NCBI GenBank assembly: GCA_036873755.1
Contig: JAVTVY010019532.1
Span: 1-64,000, forward strand
DNA length: 64,000 bases
Source of the DNA: Hanleya hanleyi
Taxonomy: Eukaryota; Mollusca; Polyplacophora; Lepidopleurida; Hanleyidae
Direction: 5' to 3'
Shown piece after piece: positions 11,290 through 22,626 of this stretch. The notes beneath the pieces were generated by a model. The model saw only the letters and a list, made by a program, of their open reading frames with translations. It was not told the origin of the DNA and did not search any database. A program made the position numbers and the translations under genes. Position 1 is the stretch's first letter; each line of letters starts with the position of its first letter.

Positions 11290-11830
11290 GGGTTTACTAC
11301 CTGATAGCTAAATTACAAGCGTCTAGTCCGTCATTCATAATCCAGCCGTCGTCCATTAGAGAATATCCGCGTCCATAATCCAAAGACCTATTCCATTTTC
11401 CATATAACAGTATTAGCACCAAATTCAAAAAGGCAATCATAGTATACATAAATATAGGCTTGTTTCCTGCAAGAGAGAAGCGGTCAACAGTTTTCAATGA
11501 TGCCGGCAAGACATCATGATGTTCCAAAAATATCAAATCCGTATCGCTGATCAGTATTCTTAATCCATAATATTCGTTATAGAGTCGTCATCTAAAAAAG
11601 ATGTATCTCAGTCACGCTTTGATTGTGGCTGTTCATATGAGTACCATGAGGATCTTGAAGTACATGGGTTCATACGGCCCCTAGCCCCGGGTTAAGCGGA
11701 ATTAGACACGTTCGTATTTTGCTATCAGCATGCGATATGTATCGCCAAATTTGAGAAACTTTGAGTGTAGGCGCTTGGTGGAATAGCCCTGTTTTTTAAG
11801 TTTCTGCACCAATGTTTTGTGACGTTGATT
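11290..11830 (+). repeat. Dispersed repeat, paralogue of 32095-32610
   Basis: Collinear with 32095-32610: ACAAGCGTCTAG, GTCCATAATCCAA, GCAAGACATCATGATGT, AATATCAAATCCGTATCGCT, the GTATCT/AGATAC-type module (11600-11700), then CGTATTTTGCTATCAGCATG and GCGATATGTATCGCCAAATT. Fragments of the first part recur at 36635-36700, 39445-39570 and 54325-54362. No protein is encoded in either copy. Confidence 0.75.
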
Positions 11831-12075
11831 AAAATCGTCACATTTAACACAGGATCTAGCAAATGCTACTAAGCGAGATATGTATACGCCATATGCAGGT
11901 CCCAGTGGAATATTACTGTCCAGAAAGGGATAGTTTACGATGTCGAAACAGATTGAATTGTCAGTCTGGTAACCGTCAACAAACAGTCCTCGATGTGGCT
12001 TCTGGTACCATCAAATGCTTGACGGCTCTGAAAAGCTCTCGTTGCATCAGTAGAAATTACTATAACGGAGAATAA
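11831..12075 (-). repeat. Inverted copy of the 4680-4775 repeat segment
   Basis: GGAATATTACTGTCCAGAAA then GGGATAGTTTACGATG is the reverse complement of the segment around 4670-4710, and ACATTTAACACAGGATCTAG matches the reverse of about 4735-4760. This copy also shows the pre-insertion state of the site occupied by the TTAA element at 18952-22593. Confidence 0.65.
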
Positions 12076-13799
12076 CTCATTTGTTCATGAGGTGACCACA
12101 CCAACCAACATTAAAATTTCGAAACGGAATTGTCCAGGTGTGCAATCATGAGTCATGCTTCGTTTTTGGATGGATGCCCAGAATGGCGCGACCACACATC
12201 CCCTATCACCGACTCAAGCGCTATTCGATTCATGGATCGAAGAGGAGGGATGATACCATAGCTCTGTTAACGTGAAATCGTACATGTGATATGTAAGCGA
12301 CGCCAGACCTATTAGACCTGATGCTGCCGTACTATGACTAAATTTTTCTGCCATGTACCAGTCCTAGAAAATCTGCAGGCGAATGTGTGAATATTGTAGA
12401 AATTTACAAAAGCGCTTTAAGGTTTACCCAAATAGCAGCCTACAATTAGGTGTCGAGAGTGATAGACGAAGAGAGGGGTATAATTTTGAATTCTTGGAGC
12501 AAGAGGCCTTATATGTTTCATCAAATCTGCATAAAACCCGTTACCAGTGTGCGAATTAGTAACATGTTCAGGATAAAAAAATTGCATGTTGTTTGAGATA
12601 AGAAAAACGATCCATATAGGACTAAATTAACGATGAACCAACTTTCTGCAGACATGTCATGGCCGCCATTTCAAATCCATGTGTGAACACTTACACCTAG
12701 GATTATGTGAAGTTCACTGCAATGCAAATAAGGAATAAGTTCCTAATGGAGGAAGGGTCATACCAGAAGCTGTTCCCTCCAACACCAGGCCTGGTAGGTT
12801 TAATGTCAGCAGCTAGAGGCTGTTCTAGCTTATTATTTTAGGTTTTACGTGTGGTCCAATGAACTATATATGCTGACACCTGTACTATTAATGTTGCAGT
12901 ATAAATCACCCTCATATTTCCTGGTGGATCAGTAAATACAATATTTAGTGGATGTATATGACAGCCATATTGGAAAATGAGCTGGATATATCCAATTCAC
13001 CTCAACGACTCGAAAATACACGACTATTAGATTTCTTGATGCTTTAATTCCCAGAAAATATCTCAGTCATTCTATTCCAACAATGTCACGAATTAAGGAG
13101 ATTTCTGGTGAAATAGGCGGCCATTATATTTCTGACATTTTGGGGGTCAAATGCACAAATACAGCTTGGCATACGCCATTTTCAGAATCAGCAGCTACAC
13201 ATTTTGTGAAAAAAAAAAACATTATACCACATTCTACCCACAAATGCCTTAATATCTACTTTCCAGAGCTCTTTTCCGGTCTTGGGACTAGTAAAAAGAA
13301 CAGTTCCGACCCTGTTGGCACAGGCTCAGATGAAGCCGTCGTTCACTTCAAGAGTGTCACTTCAGTGGCCATAAAGATGTCCAATAGTGACGTTTCCGCA
13401 GTCTTGCTGTCAGATATGCATACGCGTAGTAAATGATATCAGAAATACAGATATTACATATGGCCGCCATTTTGAATTTCTGACGATTCCAATCTGATGG
13501 ATAAGGATCCACAATGGCCCATGTGTGTTCAGATTTAAAGTTAGAAGCTCGCCTTGTTTAACAGATAGAAATCGCCTTGTTAAAGAGTTACAATTATTAG
13601 TTACATGCATGGGCAACTTTGACTACTTCAGAGTAAGTTTTGGATGACATTTAGTGGGCACCATATTGAATTTTCCCATGATCATTTGTACCAGTGATTG
13701 TGCAAATATTTTCAAAACGAGCCCACTTGAACAAAATGTCAAGAGTTAAAGATTGAGCCAGCTTCAATCTTCAATTACTAAGCTTTCACAAAAAGTTTG
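12076..13799. other. Unassigned non-coding stretch
   Basis: Several ATGGCCGCCAT-type phrases (about 12658, 13118, 13462) hint at old miniature-element pieces, but no ends can be drawn. The 117-codon frame at 13083-13436 has no recognised domain, and I do not treat it as a gene. Confidence 0.4.
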
Positions 13800-13970
13800 A
13801 TACAATATCCTGATGTGAACACACGTGACCTATTTGGCCTAACAATGACCTTTAAGGTCAAAAGCGAGAAAGTCATCCGGTCACATCTCAATCCCACAAC
13901 ATGTAGAGTTGATTAAGCGTGGATGATTGCTCTTAACACGCGATGCTATCAAAGGTGTTTTTTCATCTCT
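13800..13970 (-). repeat. Inverted copy of the 270-bp repeat unit
   Basis: On the minus strand it reads CGCGTGTTAAGAGCAATCAT, then TTAATCAACTCTACATG and GGTCATTGTTAG, matching the first half of the units at 10048 and 10335. Confidence 0.65.
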
Positions 13971-14070
13971 TGGCTGGTCTACTATTAGCTTATTCAAATA
14001 AACCAAGAGCTTTCACCGCGAATACATTACTCGAGAATAAAGAAAAGTGTTTGCTGAAACACCGGTAGGC

Positions 14071-14153
14071 AATTTATTCCTTGGTTCATTACATGAATAA
14101 TTTATTTTTTATAATTTATTCCTTGGTTCATTACATGAATAATTTATTTTTAT
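14071..14153. repeat. Two-copy 42-bp tandem duplication
   Basis: AATTTATTCCTTGGTTCATT and its continuation occur at 14071 and 14113, differing by one T in a T-run. The following 14180-14480 loosely resembles 26640-26860, so it is a diverged member of the dispersed repeat. Confidence 0.7.
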
Positions 14154-14562
14154 AATTTACCACTCTAAGATGTCTTCCGTGCATTCAGATATCATCTTCC
14201 TCGAGGATCGTGCAATCACTGCAAAATGTTTCAGGCAGAGCAAACAAAGCTGTTGTAGCAATGGTTTCATGTAAATAACAGACTACCCGAGGCACTGGAA
14301 TCCATCAAATATCCAATAGTTTGTTTAGAATTTCGCTGTTAACCATCAGATATTGATTCATCACTTAGGGGTCCAAAGGCATGCAAAATATAAACAAGTT
14401 TAGATACGTGAAACATATGTGATATAAGATACTAGCTACAACACGTTTTATTTAAGATCTATCACGGTAACAATGTATAATGGTGTAAACAAACAGAAAA
14501 CATTGTGCATACATGATACACACGAGGAAGTACGTATATGTTTTCAGATACACACAGTTTAA

Positions 14563-15154
14563 CCCTACCAGGCCTGAGGGGGGCAAAATGCCTCACCTCC
14601 GACCAAACTTTCTGCGTTATCTCCGGAACGACAAAAAATTGAGAGCCGACACGCCGTGGCTTTATAGTTCACCATGGTGGGGTCATTTTGAGCCTATTTG
14701 CATAACCCCCCGAAGAGAGGATCATGGATAAATTCAACATGGCGGTCACATGGGTTACGACAAAAGTGATGTGTTCATCACTTTTCTTCAAAATGTCTGC
14801 TTTGTCGCGATGAAAAGTGGGCAAAAACTATTTTATTTCACATCACATCAATATTTACTAATTTGTCATGCACTTTTTGCGAGAAAAAAATATAGGAATA
14901 AAAAAAATCGAACAATTGGATCGAAAAATGGACCAAAAGATGCTGTTTTTGAAGACGACGTCATCAAAGCGGCCATCTTGGATTTTTTTTACATTTTCCG
15001 GTAGAGCTTGACCCAAAGGGATAGTGTGTGGTAAGTTTCAACTCCCTAGCTTAAGACGTAAGAAAATTAATTAAGGGGGGGGGGGGTTGGGGGTGGTCAT
15101 TTCGTCCCCCCCCCCCGGCCTGGGCAGGTCTCAAAAAACACGGGCCAGATAGGG
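14563..15154 (+). mobile_element. TTAA/CCCT miniature transposon, complete
   Basis: Starts CCCTACCAGGCCTG and ends GGGCCAGATAGGG, flanked by TTAA on both sides (14559-14562, 15155-15158). TTAA target duplication with 5'-CCC termini is the hallmark of the piggyBac group (family knowledge). Internal landmarks are a G-run, TATCTCCGGAACGACAAAAA, GGGGTCAT, an ATGGCGG-type motif, GACGTCATCA, CGGCCATCTTGGATTTTTTT, and a terminal G/C-run pair. No transposase, so it is non-autonomous. Confidence 0.85.
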
Positions 15155-15169
15155 TTAAAATAAATGTTT

Positions 15170-15736
15170 GTATACCTGGCGTGAGGGGAACTTTCCGGCC
15201 CCTGTTTGTTTTCTGCTCCTATCTCCGGGACGACAAAAACTTGATGGCTGACACTCCGTGACATTATAGTTTATCATATTTCGGTCATTTTGGACGGATT
15301 TGCATGCCCCCAAGCAGAGGATCATGGGTAAATTCAAAATGGCGTCCATGTGTGTACCAGAAAAATCATATTTTCGCCATTTTCTTCAAAATCCTTGCTT
15401 TTCTGCGAGAAAGAGTGGGCGAAATCTATTTTATTTCACATCGAATTATTATGTACAAATTTAACATGCAGTTTTTTTTCGAAAAAATCTGACGGAAGAA
15501 TCGTCAAAAAAATGCCTTTGAAATATAAGGTCACTGTGAAGTCATTATGTTAGCCATCTTGAAATTCGCTTTACATTTTGTAGTAAAGCTTGACACAAAG
15601 ATATAGTGTGGTTAAAGTTTCAGCACTATAGCTTCAGATATAGCGGAAATATATAGGGAGGGAATGGACCCTTTCTCGTCTTCACAGGCTGTGGTACTCC
15701 CCAAATCGCCCAGGCTAGATAGGGTGAAAAGCTGAT
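15170..15736 (+). mobile_element. TTAA-family miniature transposon, decayed ends
   Basis: Tandem neighbour of the previous copy, with the same internal order (TATCTCCGGGACGACAAAAA, AAGCAGAGGATCATGGGTAA, GCCATCTTGAAATT, CAGGCTAGATAGGG). The 5' end is degraded and the 3' TTAA is lost (GTGA). Confidence 0.75.
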
Positions 15737-15969
15737 TCGTATATAGTTTTGTAAGAGTAAAAAACACGTATATAATAAAAGATAGACACGAGGTTGTGTA
15801 CATATATATGTCTCTACATATACACAGTTCAAAATAAAATATATATCATATAATTGAAATCGGTAATATACTGTGCAATATCTAAATAAAATAGATACAA
15901 CCGATACCGTTCCCGGCGCGGATCAGCCTGCAGAACTGTTTTTCTGAGTTAGTCTGTCGGCAGACTGTT

Positions 15970-16272
15970 CCAAAATATGGGGTACCAGAAAAGTGGTGTT
16001 TTCGTCATTTTTCTTCAAAATTTCTGCTTTTCGGCGATGAACAGTGGGCAAAAACTATTTTATTACACATGACATTAATATTTGCTAATTTGAAATTGCA
16101 TTAATAAACAATTCGTAAAATCAGACCGAAAAATCGACCAAAAAATGCCGTTTTTGAAAATGACGTCACTGTAACGTCATCACAGCGGTCATCTTGGATT
16201 TTTTTTTGTGCATTTTTTGATAGAGCTTGACAAATTAGGTGTCCCAAAAAGCCCAGGCCCGATAGTGTTAAC
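15970..16272 (+). mobile_element. TTAA-family miniature transposon, 5'-truncated
   Basis: Begins inside the family at the GGGGTACCAGAAAAGTG region and runs through GACGTCACTGTAACGTCATC and CCATCTTGGATT to AAAAAGCCCAGGCCCGATAG. The 5' half is missing. 16273-16770 downstream shows no gene. Confidence 0.75.
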
Positions 16273-16769
16273 AAGGGTAACTCTAACTTGTAATGATAGC
16301 TAAGGAAGTATGCTGTATCTTTGCGTTTAATAAGATTGTGTACGTGCAAGGGCAAATAATGTTTATAATCTTCAAAATTCACAGAGCGCCGCTTTCATTC
16401 GATTAATATGCAAGAATGCGGTGTTCGCCTTTTGCAGTCAAATAACTGTCGTCAAATATGAAGGGCGAGACGCTTTGGTACTCTTTACCTTTTTCTTATT
16501 CTTCTGACTGCAAAGTGTTATGCAATGGGCAGTAGTTGAAGATTGACTATATGGAAGATTATTAAATTGCCAAACATTCTGTTTTAGTTAGGAGCTGGAC
16601 TATTCTCTTTAAAACTCGCAACTGCCTCGATGCTTTTCTACATATTACGGGGCCATGTTCAACTTTCAGCACAAAATCTAGGTTTATTTCCAAACGACGA
16701 ACGGTATCTCCACACCTTATATCTATGTTCGCGTGCAGTTATTGTCTTCAAACAAATGGATTACGATAG

Positions 16770-17440
16770 AACTGTTTTTTTTCCTTTAATGGTTTTTCTA
16801 ATCTCATCCAAGTCTGAACTGGAGTAAGATAATGTAATATCGTCTACATAATTGTACGAAAAAGGCTTCTTTATCAAGGAGAAAATAGCATCAATAAAAG
16901 CATTGAACAGTAAGGGATCGAGAATAGACCTCTGGATATCCCATTTAATGATAGTATACCAGCTACTTGTGTTGAAGCCTAGCTTAACCTGTTGTTATCT
17001 GTTTTATAAATAACAGTGGAGAATAATTGTTCCTTCAGAGAGACCATGCTCTCTCAATTTACTGAGCAAGAGATCATGGGGAAGACAATCAAATGTTTTA
17101 TATAGATTCGTGAGCACAGCCATGACAGTGGCAAGAGAATTTTGCTATAGAGTGCTCTTTTTCGGTTTTCTGATAGTCGCAGCATTGTGGATAGGCAGCT
17201 GAACCACTTTTCTACATACCCTCATGACAGGGATAAGTACTTGTTCACAAAGTGCAGAACGTTCACTGTTGATGACGTTTTCAAAGATTTTAGAAGTAAC
17301 AGAAAGAACACTAGTAGGCCTATAATTTTCTTTGGAGAGGGGTTCCTTCTTTTCAAGAGCGGGATGAAGCATATTATCGCTCAGGTGTGACCACAGGTCA
17401 ACAAATCTCCAACTCCAAAAGCGCATTCTCTGGTTCACAA
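16770..17440 (-). pseudogene. Reverse transcriptase pseudogene (non-LTR)
   Basis: On the minus strand: fingers motif KKEPLSKENYRPTSVLSVTS with ENVINSERSALCEQ (about 17340-17220), motif A region FDCLPHDLLLSKLREHGLS (about 17095-17040), a motif B remnant near SILDPLLFN (about 16910), then motif C YVDDITLSYSSSDLDEI (about 16840-16790). A YVDD/YADD box with NYRP upstream is diagnostic of non-LTR reverse transcriptase. Stops and a frameshift break the frame, and no endonuclease or 3' tail was found. A dead fragment. Confidence 0.8.
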
Positions 17441-17639
17441 TCTCTCTTCATTCAGTAACTGGGGATAACCTCTTGACGCGATCGTGGTTTAACGGCCATG
17501 ACTTTGAACCTGGGCGCCACTCATTTTATATCTTCTTATATCAGATAAATTAATGCTGATCTAGTACGACATAGTTAATCATAATTAAAGACATTTAAAA
17601 GTATGAGAAGAAGGTTCAAACTGCATTTTAATATATGTG

Positions 17640-17840
17640 TGGGCAGTTTATTTCTCTCGATCAACATTCTTGATGGGTCAAAAAAGTCGAATAAAAAACG
17701 ATATCGAGAGAATCGACCGGGAATTTAGAAAACAATTTCGGTTTTTTTTGGTCATATTTTTCTCTCGATATGATCGGAATATGATCGGAATTTCTTCGAG
17801 AAATCAACCAATTCTCTCGATTGAAGGAAAAACGATTAAT
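17640..17840. repeat. Dispersed repeat rich in TCGAG/ATATCGAGA
   Basis: AAAACGATATCGAGA and TTCTCTCGAT-type phrases occur many times. Related blocks lie at 47600-47840 and 48700-48880, each with CGATATCGAGA and AAAACGATT. The class is unknown. 17441-17639 is unassigned. Confidence 0.6.
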
Positions 17841-17919
17841 GGAGATGCTTCCTTATGCCACGATTGGAAACGATGAGCCCATGTAAAAACTGTTTCAAAC
17901 CTATCCTATTGCCGATATA

Positions 17920-18951
17920 GAGTATCTTCGCAGTTTCACCACAGCCGGGAAAAATTATCTATTTCCTTTCTGCTATAGCCTTCCATGTATACACTAGATA
18001 AACTACTGCAATAAACGTACAAAAAATATGAAATTTCAAAAACTCGTTTCTACTGCTACAATTAATTTGTAAAATTGAAATCATAGACAATACGATGCAT
18101 GTGTTAACGGAGTTGACGGGTGTTAAACTAGACAAACAACTGCTTTCTGATTTGCAATAACCCGAAGAAATATACCAATATCAACGTCTCTTTAAGTATG
18201 AATGTGCATTTACATTGCATCGATGTGCAAGAGGTGGGAAAACTGACGACGTCTGGCGACTAAAAATCAAACATCTGAGTCTACAGGAAAGCATCCCTTG
18301 GCACCTCACATTCAAGCCCGAAAATATTGTGGATTTTTTGACGTAGCCTTAGTATCTTAGCCGCACTTTTATCGCAGCTGTTCATGTGGAGATTATGAAG
18401 TATCCACACGACCCCTAGCAGCGGCTTAAGTGGAATTAGATACGCTAGCTCGGTAGTTAAATCCTTCTGAAACAGTGAAACAGAATAAACATAACATCAT
18501 GCAATGGCCGATAATCAGGCGTTTATCACCCTGTGTGTTCCAGGTGAAAAGTACACGACCCCAATCGCGGGGGTCTCGGGTGTAAAAATGAATAGGACCC
18601 TACCCGTGGGGTTCCTGGATGTGAAAAGAAAAGGATATCGCCCAAACGTCGCGATATGACTAAAATATACTTGTAGGCTACGTTAAATCGGTTCATACTC
18701 CATGTAGGAATCATGAGACAATACAAACAATAGCCAAGCCTGGTGACAACAATATGTCTAGACTTGAGCCTGTTCAGCTGCACAAAGACTCAGACAATAA
18801 CTTCCTACATGAAGTATCTACCGTTAAATCATATTCACTCACTCGCGCAAGCGTCTGTCTAATGCCTCGATCAGTTACAACGTCCACAAGGCAATACTGA
18901 CAGAAAGACGAGTTAGTAAAATCATCGGCCTCTAAATTTGTAAAACCATCG
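17920..18951 (+). repeat. Dispersed repeat block, paralogue of 4130-5030
   Basis: Shares ordered anchors with 4130-5030 (see that entry) and contains the GTATCT/AGATAC module at 18345-18435 and a TTCAGCTGCACAAA block near 18774. It is interrupted at its end by the TTAA element and resumes at 22594 (CTATCTCTTTCTGGACAGTA), where the paralogue at 4676 continues without a gap. Confidence 0.65.
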
Positions 18952-19403
18952 TTAAAGGGAACGTAAACTCTGCGGTAAAACACCGCGGGAATTATACAAG
19001 AGTCCCGATAGATTAAAAAAATCGTGACAAATATTTTTTCTCATTTTTTTCCAATGAATGAGACAGACGCAAACATAGAAAATACCGTGATTTGGAATTT
19101 CTTGGGGGCGCCGCCATGTTTGTTTTGGGCAGGATTTTATCCAATGGGAAAGCGTAAAATTCAGTTGTGCCGATAATCTCCTACGTCATCGGACATTCTC
19201 TGTGTCGAGATAACATGGCCGCATATGGTCGTTTTCATGCACTCCTCCGTTCCCCGACTAACAGAGGTAATGTTATCGATTAGCTTTGATGTAGAATACA
19301 GCCTGATTCTAGCAGATATTCTACGATGCCGGGCTGCTCTGCATTTGGCTGTCACAATGTACCAGGTAATCCCGACACGTCGCACTGTCATCCTCGTTCA
19401 TGT

Positions 19404-19857
19404 GGCATCAGTATACAATTAATTCTGTTACTTGTTATGTATTAGCGTTAAAAATCGGCAAAAATCCAGAAAATTCACAATGCATAAATCCACCTGGCAT
19501 GTCAATATTTACCTTGTGGGACATCACCAGTGGAAGTCTTGACAGATGTTGACCATGGAAATGTCAAATTACCGCCACTGACAGCTGATTGGTGCTACAG
19601 AATGTCATTCGATTTGTAAACAGGGAGCCTTCTCACCCTTCACTGATCATGTCTTCATCCACCATGCTTTTTTCAAAGTGGTCCAAATCAACACCAGGAA
19701 GTACAGTTTGAAGACTCATCTGCAAGTTGAAATATCAAATGTATCAGAAATGCTGAAAAATCGCAGCTCATCAAATCCATAAAGATCTGCTCTCAAATTT
19801 CTAAACAATGTAGATCGTGGGCACCGACCCGGAAGTGATTAATTGTGTACTGATGCC
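19404..19857 (+). repeat. Left terminal direct repeat
   Basis: Near identical to 21880-22333. It begins GGCATCAGTATACAATTAAT and ends with the near reverse complement of that sequence. Confidence 0.9.
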
Positions 19858-21879
19858 TGTCAGGAATGGAACCATTGTTAAAATAAGGAATGCTCTCATC
19901 TGAACAAACCATACCCATCCCCAAACATTCTTGAGAAGGCACAGATAAAACTATGCACAGATAGAGATTTTACAGCCTATATACCAAGGGTACCCCCTTT
20001 ATAATTTCCCCTCAGTTTGCCCCATATGACTTAAGACTGAGGTACAAGTAAAAAGTACAATATCTCACTAACCTGTACATATTTTTCCATCTGGTAAAAA
20101 GCACCAAGTCGACAATCCTTCTGCCTATAAAAAGAAGTATAAAGCATTAACTAGATATGTTAAACACTATTTTTAATTATTTTTTTATTATTTTAATTCA
20201 TTTTTTTATGAAATTATTCAAATTAAAGTTTAAAAATAAAGAAAACTTAAATTCAAAATGTGTCAAAACATAATTTGTTTTCAACCTGCTCATTTAGGCT
20301 ACATTTGGTAAAAATGTCCTTCATGGCAGTGGTTAACTTCTCCATGTAATCAGTGGGTCATCCCAGTAATCTATCAAATGGGATTTAAATTTGATGTTGA
20401 TACAAAGATCAAAGACATGTTTAATCCTGTAATAAGTGACAGCAAGATACACAAATGTGTACACAACACATACCAAAATATAACACAGAGGTGTTTATGG
20501 TATACACAACTCCCATATAGAGAATATATGTCAGTTCAATTGGATGGATCTACATCTCATCAAGATCTTGCTGGCAGTAATTAGAAAGATGCACATATTA
20601 CTTGTAAACAGTTATTATTACTGAGAAAACTCCTAAATAACATTGAGGAATATATTCTGTGTCAGATTTCAAGTCCATGAATGCAATGTCTGCAAACAGG
20701 CAACACTTGTCAAAACACAACATAGAAGAAAAAAAGGAATAAAATTCAATGACAACATATTTGATGGTCATTTGCTGATCTCTGCTACATTAACAACCAT
20801 GAAAGATGAGGACAGCTGGAAGTTGCCTAACTTAAACTGTTAACTGTTTGGTGAAAGATTAAAGTGGCAACTTACAGTGAGAAAGGCCTATCTTCCAACA
20901 GAGTTGGAGGCATACCTCTGAGTCACACTGTGCGAAATTCCCAGAGTTGATGTGTGTGTGTGGGGGGGGGGGGAGAGGGTTGTATGGGGCTTGCTAATAT
21001 TTGGTGCCTGTAATCCATGTTTCTTGCTACCTACAAGATCTCTGATATGAATATGAAAGAGAATTACATACTTATAGTCCTGGAGATAGTGGAAATGGAA
21101 TGAAGAGAAAGTATTTGCTATGATGCAAATGTGACTGACAATAAACACACAACAATGAGAAACCCTCAACAGTCAGATTAACTGTTGACTCAGTTAATCA
21201 GATTTTATTTGTCTCATTAAAGTTACAAATGCAAAAGGCATTTTGAAATTCTTTGTGTGTGGAACAAACATCTGAGTTTTTACAGGTGATATAATTAGTA
21301 TTAATTTCATGTGGTTTTAGACTGATATAAAGTGAATTAACGCATAAATGATTTGAAGCATTGAAGATTTGAACTGAGGTCGAGATTTTGAAAAAAAGCA
21401 TGTAATTGTATCTATGTGAATTTCCTTTCTTCCATTTACATTTTATTGTATCTTGAAAGTTAATTTGCTCATAATTACCAGCTGTGTTAAATGAACCTCG
21501 TCATATTTGGCATTGACTATTTGGCCCTAGTACTGACAAATCAGTCATTTTTTGCCTATATTTGCTCCAAAAGGTCTCAATTTTGTCGCAGAAATGGCAT
21601 AACAATACAAGAGATGTTACCCAGCATTATCAGTATGATATTTATTTCAACCACATTTAGCAAGAAAAAAAATAATTTTAATAATTAAAAAAATTATTAA
21701 AATTAATTAAAATTTTTATTTTATTTTATTAATAATTTAATAACATAAATTTGAAACAACCCTAATATTTGAACTTAGTTCAGGAGTCATCATGGAAAAA
21801 ATTGGGCTGATCCAGTAAAAACTGTAGCCACAGTGACGATTTAAAGTTCTCTGGTCAAATGTGAAAATGTCGTGTGACA

Positions 21880-22333
21880 GGCATCAGTATACAATTAATT
21901 CTGTTACTTGTTATGTATTAGTGTTAAAAATCGGCAAAAATCCAGAAAATTCACAATGCATAAATCCACCTGGCATGTCAATATTTACCTTGTGGGACAT
22001 CACCAGTGGAAGTCTTGACAGATGTTGACCATGGAAATTTCAAATTACCGCCACTGACAGCTGATTGGTGCTACAGAATGTCATTCGATTTGTAAACAGG
22101 GAGCCTTCTCACCCTTCACTGATCATGTTTTCATCCACCATGCTTTTTTCAAAGTGGCCCAAATCAACACCAGGAAGTACAGTTTGAAGACTCATCTGCA
22201 AGTTGAAATATCAAATGTATCAGAAATGCTGAAAAATCGCAGCTCATAAAATCCATAAAGATCTGCTCTCAAATTTCTAAACAATGTAGATCGTGGGCAC
22301 CGACCCGGAAGTGATTAATTGTGTACTGATGCC
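21880..22333 (+). repeat. Right terminal direct repeat
   Basis: Same orientation and length as the left repeat, about 99% identical by eye, which points to recent insertion if the two were identical on arrival. Confidence 0.9.
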
Positions 22334-22626
22334 ATGTTTGTATGCTACGGTCTCGAATACTGCACCTCTGCCAGTTGACGCGTTTTTACCTCCAGAGACA
22401 GAAGAATAGTGTCCACTGACGTCACAATTCTTCAAACATGGAGGCCTCTATGTTGGCCCAGTGTAACGAAGTTAAAATGTTTAGTACTGCTTTGAAAAAA
22501 TTATAAAAAAATATCTGATAAACGATTTGGATTCTATGAGGAAAAAGCTTTAACTGGCCATGCACGTTTCACCAGAGTTTACGTTCCCTTTAACTATCTC
22601 TTTCTGGACAGTAATATTACAAATAA

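Larger units (their letters stand above)
19404..22333. mobile_element. Young element with 454-bp terminal direct repeats (class unknown)
   Basis: Two 454-bp direct repeats (19404-19857, 21880-22333) differ at about five positions. They flank 2,022 bp and are bordered by ATGT on both outer sides (19400-19403, 22334-22337), a likely 4-bp target duplication. Unusually for LTRs, each repeat itself has inverted ends (GGCATCAGTATACAATTAAT / ATTAATTGTGTACTGATGCC) instead of TG...CA. The interior begins TGTCAGG and ends TGACA, has no reverse transcriptase, transposase or obvious primer-binding site, and includes AT-rich tracts (20160-20260, 21660-21750) and a GT/G run near 20950. It could be a non-autonomous LTR-like element or two miniature elements moving as a composite. 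Confidence 0.8.
18956..22589. mobile_element. TTAA-flanked miniature transposon carrying a nested insertion
   Basis: Terminal inverted repeats AGGGAACGTAAACTCTG / CAGAGTTTACGTTCCCT are perfect over 17 bp, flanked by TTAA at 18952-18955 and 22590-22593. Removing the nested 2.93-kb element and its 4-bp duplication leaves about 700 bp, with no transposase. The insertion is confirmed by two unoccupied paralogues (near 4672, and inverted near 11934), where the flanks are continuous. The TIR differs from the CCCT family, so this is a separate TTAA family. Confidence 0.85.

Noticed and set aside
13083..13436. 117-codon open frame
   Set aside because: No recognised domain, and it lies in a region with miniature-element words.
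19404..22333. Standard LTR retrotransposon
   Set aside because: No gag/pol, no TG...CA ends, and no primer-binding site or polypurine tract recognised next to the repeats.
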